The notes beneath the pieces are model-generated. The model was not told where the DNA came from. It was given only the letters and a program-made list of their open reading frames with translations, and did no database searches. Positions 6,423 through 10,835 of a stretch of 10,835 bases of DNA are shown piece by piece. The position numbers were made by a program, and so were the translations under genes. Source of the stretch: Alphaproteobacteria bacterium (GTDB lineage Bacteria; Pseudomonadota; Alphaproteobacteria; UBA8366); NCBI GenBank assembly GCA_018665505.1, contig JABJCS010000748.1:1-10835 (forward strand). Direction: 5' to 3'. The first letter of the stretch is position 1, and every line of letters begins with the position of its first letter.

Positions 6423-7046
6423 ATGGGGCATTCACACGATCACGATCATACCGACCCTCCCAGCGATCTTGAATTGCGGGTCAAAGCACTCGAATCGCTT
6501 TTGGTCGAAAAGGGATTGGTCGATCCGGCGGCTCTCGATATTTTAATCGATACCTACGAGCATAAGGTCGGGCCGCGCAACGGCGCGAAGGTCGTCGCCA
6601 AAGCTTGGACCGAGCCCGACTATAAGGCTTGGCTTCTGGAAGATGCGACGGAAGCGATCGCGTCTCTTGGTTTCACCGGCCGCCAAGGCGAGTACATGAT
6701 GACGGTAGAGAACACGCCGTCGCTCCATAATGTGGTCGTTTGCACCTTGTGTTCTTGCTATCCGTGGCCGGTGTTGGGATTGCCCCCTGTTTGGTACAAA
6801 GCCGCGCCTTACCGCTCCCGTGTCGTGGCGGACCCGCGCGGCGTGTTACGGGAGTTTGGGACCGAGTTGCCGGAAGATATGGAAGTCCGCGTTTGGGACT
6901 CGACCGCGGAGATGCGCTATCTTGTGTTGCCCCTACGGCCGGAGGGTACGGAGGATTGGGCCGCGGATCGATTGGAGGCCTTGGTGACGCGCAACTCGAT
7001 GATTGGTGTTGAGATCGTGTCACCGCCGGCGCCGGGTGAAAGCTGA
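6423..7046 (+). CDS. nthA: Nitrile hydratase alpha subunit, cobalt type
   Basis: The metal-binding subunit of nitrile hydratase, which hydrates nitriles to amides. The metal site [17 protein letters not shown] has Cys107, Cys110, Ser111 and Cys112. Thr in CTLC and Tyr after CSC mark the non-corrin cobalt type rather than the iron type (VCSLCSCT). In known enzymes two of these cysteines are oxidised to sulfinic and sulfenic acid. The 207-residue length is normal for the family. The N-terminus is histidine-rich (HSHDHDH at 3-9), as in several relatives, and might bind metal. The [17 protein letters not shown] helix and [16 protein letters not shown] follow the family pattern. AGGACGCAGGG just before the ATG supports the start, and the stop overlaps the beta ATG by one base. 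Thiocyanate hydrolase gamma is a close relative, but the undivided beta gene next door favours nitrile hydratase. Confidence 0.95.
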   Translation: MGHSHDHDHTDPPSDLELRVKALESLLVEKGLVDPAALDILIDTYEHKVGPRNGAKVVAKAWTEPDYKAWLLEDATEAIASLGFTGRQGEYMMTVENTPSLHNVVVCTLCSCYPWPVLGLPPVWYKAAPYRSRVVADPRGVLREFGTELPEDMEVRVWDSTAEMRYLVLPLRPEGTEDWAADRLEALVTRNSMIGVEIVSPPAPGES

Positions 7047-7705
7047 TGAATGGCGGTCATGATTTGGGCGGTATGCACGGTCTCGGAGCCATCCATCCGG
7101 AGCCGGAGAATGAAGAGCCCGTATTCCATGCAGAATGGGAACGGCGGGCCTTCGCGCTTAATCTGGCGGCGGGCTTTCTCGGCAAATGGAATATCGATCA
7201 AGGACGCCACGCGCGTGAGCGACAGCATCCGGCCGACTATCTTCGCAATACATATTACGAAAACTGGCTGGCAGGATTGGAAACGCTGCTCGTCGAAGCC
7301 GGGCTTGTGAGTGAAGAAGAATTGCGCACGGCAGCGCCGATCGGGAAAACCGACGGCGTGCGAATTTTGGCGGCGAAGAATGTGGAATCTGCGCTCACCA
7401 AGGGCGGGCCGGCGACCCTGGATATCCCGCTGGAGCCGCGGTTTCGTCCGGGTGACCGTGTCCGTGTCGTGAATATCCATCCGGACGGCCATACTCGTGC
7501 GCCGCGATATGCGCGGGGGAAGACCGGGACGGTTGAATTCGATCACGGTGTCCACATTTTCGCGGATAAAAACGCGCATGGCACGAAAGAGGGACAGCAT
7601 CTCTATAGCGTTCAATTCGGCGGTGATGAGCTGTGGGGCGCCAACGGTAATTCCCTGGACCTGGTGCGGGTCGATTTGTGGGAGCCGCATCTGGAGTCGG
7701 TGTGA
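7046..7705 (+). CDS. nthB: Nitrile hydratase beta subunit
   Basis: The partner of the alpha subunit; together they form the active nitrile hydratase, with beta arginines helping to hold the oxidised cysteine ligands in known structures. At 219 residues it has both expected parts. The helical N-terminal domain (about 1-95) has GGHDLGGMHGLGAI and ADYLRNTYYENWLAGLETLL, and the SH3-like C-terminal barrel (about 130-219) has RFRPGDRVRV, HTRAPRYARGKTG, LYSVQFGGDELWG and VRVDLWEPHLE. Because beta is a single polypeptide, this is not a split three-subunit enzyme such as thiocyanate hydrolase or toyocamycin nitrile hydratase. The start overlaps the alpha stop (TGATG), and its TGA stop overlaps the activator ATG in the same way, which implies translational coupling and balanced subunit supply. 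Confidence 0.95.
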   Translation: MNGGHDLGGMHGLGAIHPEPENEEPVFHAEWERRAFALNLAAGFLGKWNIDQGRHARERQHPADYLRNTYYENWLAGLETLLVEAGLVSEEELRTAAPIGKTDGVRILAAKNVESALTKGGPATLDIPLEPRFRPGDRVRVVNIHPDGHTRAPRYARGKTGTVEFDHGVHIFADKNAHGTKEGQHLYSVQFGGDELWGANGNSLDLVRVDLWEPHLESV

Positions 7706-8079
7706 TGAGCGCTCGTGGCCCCGATTTAGACCTCTTCGCGGGAATGCCGCGCGATGGCAGCGAGCCGGTCTTCAGAGAGCCGTGGGAAGCGCATGCCTTT
7801 GCGATGGCGGTACGGTTGAACGAGGCAGGTGTGTTCACGTGGGTTGAGTGGGCGGCGACCCTGGCGTCCGAAATAGATCGTGCACAGGCTGATGGCGACC
7901 GAGACCTCGGTGACACCTATTATCGACATTGGCTTAATGCGTTGGAGACGCTTGTCGCAAGTAAGGGATTGCTGGGCGTGTCCGATATGGCGCGGCGCAA
8001 AGAGGAATGGCGACGCGCTTACTTGGCGACACCGCACGGCGCGCCGATTGAGTTGTCGCAGGAGCGAAATACCGACTAA
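7705..8079 (+). CDS. Nitrile hydratase activator / accessory protein (P14K-like)
   Basis: A 124-residue homologue of the beta-subunit N-terminal domain. In cobalt-type systems such proteins form a complex with alpha and deliver cobalt by swapping alpha subunits; I infer that role here. The block EPVFREPWEAHAFAMAV ... DTYYRHWLNALETLVASKGLL matches EPVFHAEWERRAFALNL ... NTYYENWLAGLETLLVEAGLV of the beta protein encoded just upstream. It has no SH3-like barrel. An in-frame upstream start exists at 7678, but the ATG at 7705, overlapping the beta TGA, gives the usual length and the same junction as alpha/beta. Last gene of the operon. No amidase follows, although many nitrile hydratase clusters contain one. 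Confidence 0.9.
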   Translation: MSARGPDLDLFAGMPRDGSEPVFREPWEAHAFAMAVRLNEAGVFTWVEWAATLASEIDRAQADGDRDLGDTYYRHWLNALETLVASKGLLGVSDMARRKEEWRRAYLATPHGAPIELSQERNTD

Positions 8080-8275
8080 ATCGCATCTCGCGTAACCAAA
8101 TCACTCCCTCCGGCATCAATGTATTGAGACAGGGTGATCGACGGGAGAGAACCGGGTTCGGTATTCTGACACGAAACCTTGGCGGACGAGCAGCGTTCCA
8201 AGGTTTCATTCGAATGACGGACAGTATATAGAATCGCGTCCACGCGAATGGGACGATATTGAGGAGAAGGGTGCT
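8080..8275 (+). promoter_or_regulatory. Intergenic region before gor with a 10-bp inverted repeat
   Basis: The gap holds a perfect inverted repeat GAAACCTTGG/CCAAGGTTTC (8173-8182 with 8198-8207, 15-nt spacer), immediately followed by the palindrome CATTCGAATG (8207-8216). TATATAGAAT at 8225-8234 is -10-like, which would place the repeat over or just upstream of a -35, so an operator for gor is possible. Upstream, TCAA-TGTA-TTGA (around 8118-8129) inside an ATCAC/GTGAT pairing could help end the nitrile hydratase transcript, but no T-run follows. No gene is seen. Confidence 0.35.
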
Positions 8276-9652
8276 ATGGCCGAGTTTGACTACGATATGT
8301 TTGTGATCGGGATTGGATCGGGAGGCGTTCGCGCGGCCCGTTTCGCGGCGAATTTCGACGCAAAGGTCGCGGCGGCGGAAGACCGCTATATGGGCGGAAC
8401 TTGCGTCAATGTCGGCTGTATCCCAAAGAAGCTCTTCGTCTATGCATCTCATTTTGCGCATGATTTCGAAGACGCGGCAGCATACGGCTGGACGGTCGGT
8501 GAGACGACATTCGATTGGCCAACCTTGCGCGACAACAAAGACAAGGAAATCACCCGCCTCAATGGCATTTACGAGAATATGCTCGGCAATGCTGGGGTCG
8601 ATATTTTTAATGCGCGCGCGACTGTCGTCGATCCGCACACGGTCGAAGTCGACGGCAAGCAGGTAACCGCAAAGTATATCCTGGTCGCGACCGGTGGTTG
8701 GCCGGTGGTGCCCGATATCCCGGGCAAGGAACATGCGATCACTTCGAACGAGTTTTTCCACATGGAGAAATTTCCGAAGCGGGCCATCGTCGTCGGCGGC
8801 GGTTACATCGCGGTCGAATTGACCGGTGTTTTTCATGGATTGGGCGTTGACGTGACGCAGCTTTATCGTGGGCCGCATTTCCTGCGCGGATTCGACGAAG
8901 ACGTGCGACATCATCTCGCCGATGAGATGCGCAAACAAAAGGTGGATCTTCGGTTCAACGCGAATATCGCGCGGATTGAGAAAGACGGCGATGAGTTGAT
9001 TGCCGACTTTGAGGACGGAACCCAGATGCGGACCGACGTCATCCTCTATGCAACCGGTAGGGCGCCGAATTCGAGCGGCATTGGTCTAGAGGAAGCGGGA
9101 GTTGAATTAGGCAAAGGCGGTGCGGTTGTCGTTGATGAAGGTTTCAAAACCTCTGTGCCGTCGATTTACGCCCTCGGCGATGTCATAGACCGGGTGCAAC
9201 TGACGCCGGTGGCCTTGGCGGAAGGGATGGTTGTCGCCAATGCTCTTTTCAACGACAAGGCGGGCGCGGTCGATTATTCGAATATTCCAACCGCTGTCTT
9301 CAGCCAACCGAGCATTGGGACCGTTGGTATGACCGAGGCGCAAGCGCGGGATAAGCATGGCAAGGTCGATGTCTATATGTCCGACTTCAAGGCCCTGAAA
9401 CACACGTTAACGGGCCGGGACGAGCGGACCCTGATGAAGATGATCGTACACCCGGAGACGGATGTGGTTCTTGGCGTCCATATGGTCGGCCCCGAAGCGG
9501 GAGAGATCATTCAAGGGATCGGCATCGCGCTCAAAGCGGGCGCGACTAAGGCGACCTTCGATTCGACGATCGGCATCCATCCAACGTCGGCGGAAGAATT
9601 CGTCACGATGCGAGAGAAAGTTCCGGACGAAGATCGCCGCGCTGCGGAATAA
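8276..9652 (+). CDS. gor: Glutathione reductase (NADPH)
   Basis: A flavoprotein disulfide reductase that reduces oxidised glutathione with NADPH in the cytoplasm. It has 458 residues, normal length. Features in order: the FAD-binding [12 protein letters not shown] (11-22); the redox-active pair Cys43 and Cys48 in [19 protein letters not shown]; the NADPH-binding [10 protein letters not shown] (172-181); Arg198 and Arg204 in [13 protein letters not shown], the arginines that give NADPH preference in known glutathione reductases; YALGDV for FAD; and the C-terminal HPTSAEE with the catalytic His-Glu pair. It matches the plant/alphaproteobacterial branch (TIGR01424-like). GGAGAAGGG precedes the ATG. 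Trypanothione and mycothiol reductases are the other options; the Arg pair and overall match favour glutathione. It gives the neighbourhood a thiol-redox theme with the Sec-peroxiredoxin, though the two are not one operon. Confidence 0.95.
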   Translation: MAEFDYDMFVIGIGSGGVRAARFAANFDAKVAAAEDRYMGGTCVNVGCIPKKLFVYASHFAHDFEDAAAYGWTVGETTFDWPTLRDNKDKEITRLNGIYENMLGNAGVDIFNARATVVDPHTVEVDGKQVTAKYILVATGGWPVVPDIPGKEHAITSNEFFHMEKFPKRAIVVGGGYIAVELTGVFHGLGVDVTQLYRGPHFLRGFDEDVRHHLADEMRKQKVDLRFNANIARIEKDGDELIADFEDGTQMRTDVILYATGRAPNSSGIGLEEAGVELGKGGAVVVDEGFKTSVPSIYALGDVIDRVQLTPVALAEGMVVANALFNDKAGAVDYSNIPTAVFSQPSIGTVGMTEAQARDKHGKVDVYMSDFKALKHTLTGRDERTLMKMIVHPETDVVLGVHMVGPEAGEIIQGIGIALKAGATKATFDSTIGIHPTSAEEFVTMREKVPDEDRRAAE

Positions 9653-9655
9653 AAT

Positions 9656-9674
9656 GGTTAAGTATTTCTTAACC
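9656..9674 (+). repeat. Perfect hairpin just after gor
   Basis: GGTTAAG-TATTT-CTTAACC, a 7-bp perfect stem starting four bases after the gor stop. It is AT-rich and has no T-run after it, so on its own it is a weak terminator. It may act as a 3' stabilising stem ahead of the larger repeat at 9691. Confidence 0.45.
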
Positions 9675-9690
9675 CTCAGAAGGTAAATGT

Positions 9691-9726
9691 AAAACGGGTT
9701 TTTGCAGTGCAGCAAAAATCCGTTTT
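9691..9726. promoter_or_regulatory. 15-bp inverted repeat with TGC/GCA core upstream of phaZ
   Basis: The arms 9691-9705 and 9712-9726 pair over 15 positions with one G-T wobble and a 6-nt loop, starting with AAAA and ending with TTTT. It could be a bidirectional terminator for gor. Its centre, TGCAGTGCAG (9703-9712), fits the TGC/GCA-type operator that I recall for PhaR, the repressor of polyhydroxybutyrate granule genes. It lies about 70 bp before an intracellular PHB depolymerase gene, overlapping a possible -35. Either role, or both, is possible. Confidence 0.5.
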
Positions 9727-9751
9727 GTTATAGCTATGGACGTTGTACAAT
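9725..9751 (+). promoter_or_regulatory. Possible phaZ promoter
   Basis: TACAAT (9746-9751) matches the -10 consensus at five of six bases. TTGTTA (9725-9730) could be the -35, but the 15-bp spacer is short. The inverted repeat with the TGC/GCA core ends at 9726, overlapping this -35, so a bound repressor would block it. Confidence 0.3.
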
Positions 9752-9783
9752 GACTGTATTGATTGGTATGGGAAAGTCAGCGA

Positions 9784-10835
9784 ATGCTCTATTATCTCTA
9801 TGAAATGCAGCGGCTTTGGGCTGCTCCTGTTCAATTGATGGCGGAAGGCGCGAAAGTCGCGCTGAACAACCCGTTTAATCCGCTGAGCCATATGCCAGCC
9901 GGTCGAATCATGGGCTCCGCGGTCGATATGGTGGGGCATTTCACGCAGCGCTACGGCAAACCCGAGTGGAATATCGACTCGACGGAAATCGACGGTCGCA
10001 AGGTAGACATCACAATCGAGACCGCGATCGAGCGAACCTATTGCGATCTGACCCATTTCAAGCGCGCTGCAAAGCGCAATGATCCGAAATTATTGATCCT
10101 TGCACCGCTCTCCGGGCATTTCGCGACTTTGGTGCGCGGTACCGTCGAGGCGATGTTGCCTGATCACGACGTCTACGTCAGCGACTGGCGCGATAGCAGC
10201 ATGATCCCTGCGGTCGACGACAGTTTCGATCTCGACGATTATATCGACTATCTGGTCGATTTCCTACATTTCCTAGGGCCGAATACTCATGTGTTGGCGG
10301 TTTGCCAACCGTCGGTTCCTGCGCTTGCCGCGACGTCGATTATGTCAGGCTGGCAAGACAATTGTGTGCCGGCGTCCTTGACGATGATCGGTGGACCCAT
10401 CGATACCCGCAAATCGCCGACCCAGGTTAATAAGCTCGCCAAAGAACATAGTATCGATTGGTTCGAGCGGCATGTAGTCGTCGACGTCCCACCGCCCTAT
10501 CCCGGCGCATTTCGGAAGGTTTATCCGGGTTTCATACAGCTGACGAATTTCATCGCGATGAATTTCGATAAGCATGTGGCGTCTTACCACGAGTTGTTCC
10601 AGCATTTGGTGCAAGGTGACGATGACGCCGCCGACCGCAAGCGCGCCTTTTACGAGGAATATCGCTCGGTCATGGACTTACCGGCTGAGTTCTATTTGCA
10701 GACGGTCAAGGTGGTGTTTCAAGATCATGCCCTGCCGAAGGGTGAGATGGTGCACCGCTGGCACCCTGTCAAAACCGAGAAGATCACCGACACCGCCATC
10801 CTTTGTATTGAGGGCGAGCTCGATGACATTTCCGG
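9784..10835 (+). CDS. phaZ: Intracellular poly(3-hydroxybutyrate) depolymerase PhaZ, 3' end cut by window
   Basis: Breaks down intracellular PHB granules to mobilise stored carbon. The first 350 codons are present and the frame is open to the window edge. It is an alpha/beta hydrolase with a cysteine nucleophile instead of serine: VCQPSVPAL with Cys174, matching the CQPS-type box of Ralstonia PhaZ1. Other family segments are the N-terminal MLYYLYEMQRLWAAP, LAPLSGHFATLVRGTVEAML (oxyanion side), DVYVSDWRDS, TMIGGPIDTRKSPT and the final CIEGELDDIS, where Asp347 or Asp348 is the likely acid of the triad. The catalytic histidine should lie past the edge. GGGAAAG is 7 nt before the ATG. Soluble, no signal peptide. 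Extracellular PHB depolymerases, which have a serine lipase box and a signal peptide, are excluded. The upstream TGC/GCA palindrome suggests control by a PhaR-type repressor. Confidence 0.93.
   Translation, partial: MLYYLYEMQRLWAAPVQLMAEGAKVALNNPFNPLSHMPAGRIMGSAVDMVGHFTQRYGKPEWNIDSTEIDGRKVDITIETAIERTYCDLTHFKRAAKRNDPKLLILAPLSGHFATLVRGTVEAMLPDHDVYVSDWRDSSMIPAVDDSFDLDDYIDYLVDFLHFLGPNTHVLAVCQPSVPALAATSIMSGWQDNCVPASLTMIGGPIDTRKSPTQVNKLAKEHSIDWFERHVVVDVPPPYPGAFRKVYPGFIQLTNFIAMNFDKHVASYHELFQHLVQGDDDAADRKRAFYEEYRSVMDLPAEFYLQTVKVVFQDHALPKGEMVHRWHPVKTEKITDTAILCIEGELDDIS

Noticed and set aside
5601..6431. A 276-aa minus-strand ORF opposite the aldehyde dehydrogenase
   Set aside because: It is antisense to a clear ALDH with all catalytic residues; the product is Arg/His-rich with no domain, as expected of a shadow frame.
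6917..7690. A 257-aa minus-strand ORF opposite nitrile hydratase beta
   Set aside because: It lies fully over recognised alpha and beta genes and shows no domain or ribosome binding site.
6423..7705. Thiocyanate hydrolase instead of nitrile hydratase
   Set aside because: That enzyme has the beta chain split into two genes, whereas here beta is one 219-residue protein with both domains.
7934..8938. A 334-aa minus-strand ORF across the gor start
   Set aside because: It covers the activator end, an intergenic region with regulatory repeats and the FAD and redox motifs of gor; its composition is that of an antisense frame.

Overview
The window looks like chromosomal DNA of an alphaproteobacterium, possibly Rhodospirillales-like. 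From about 2.16 kb onward the coding style is moderately GC-rich. It holds an intracellular polyhydroxybutyrate depolymerase (CQPS nucleophile type), an alphaproteobacterial/plant-type glutathione reductase and a cobalt-type nitrile hydratase cluster. The taxonomic call rests on gene content and codon style only. UGA is a normal stop elsewhere: two nitrile hydratase genes end in TGA that overlaps the next ATG.

Layout. (1) 1-2148 is a foreign-looking, more AT-rich block rich in AGA/AGG/CGA arginine and in lysine. It has about 350 nt of non-coding sequence rich in strong hairpins, then one large serine recombinase (354-2144). The 3' end of that gene runs through a cluster of alternately oriented AACGGT half-sites. 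The block ends abruptly 17 nt before an LLM-class oxidoreductase gene (2162-3091), so that gene's start region may be the integration point. (2) A minus-strand group follows. At its end is a Bcp-type peroxiredoxin (3624-3178) with a terminator. Upstream of it, a YgjP-like zinc metallopeptidase (4529-3810) overlaps a thioredoxin-fold [2Fe-2S] ferredoxin gene (4920-4522). (3) Divergently on the plus strand is a tight operon: aldehyde dehydrogenase, nitrile hydratase alpha, nitrile hydratase beta and nitrile hydratase activator (5019-8079). Junctions are 9 nt, then two 1-nt overlaps. (4) Next are glutathione reductase (8276-9652) and the start of phaZ (9784 to the window edge), separated by a 15-bp inverted repeat with a TGC/GCA core.

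The main result is the peroxiredoxin. Read from its natural start at 3624, the frame is continuous for 148 codons except for a single TGA (3495-3493). That TGA lies exactly where the family has its peroxidatic cysteine (TPG-C-T becomes TPG-UGA-T), and a small hairpin with a G-first loop follows 18 nt after it. This is the signature of a selenocysteine-containing peroxiredoxin. Conventional annotation would miss it, giving either a truncated gene starting near 3435 or a pseudogene. Selenocysteine peroxiredoxins are known as a class, so what stands out is this locus and the lack of the usual resolving cysteine.

Functionally, the host part combines redox defence (Sec-peroxiredoxin, glutathione reductase), conversion of nitriles and aldehydes (nitrile hydratase and ALDH, with no amidase in view) and carbon-storage mobilisation (PhaZ).
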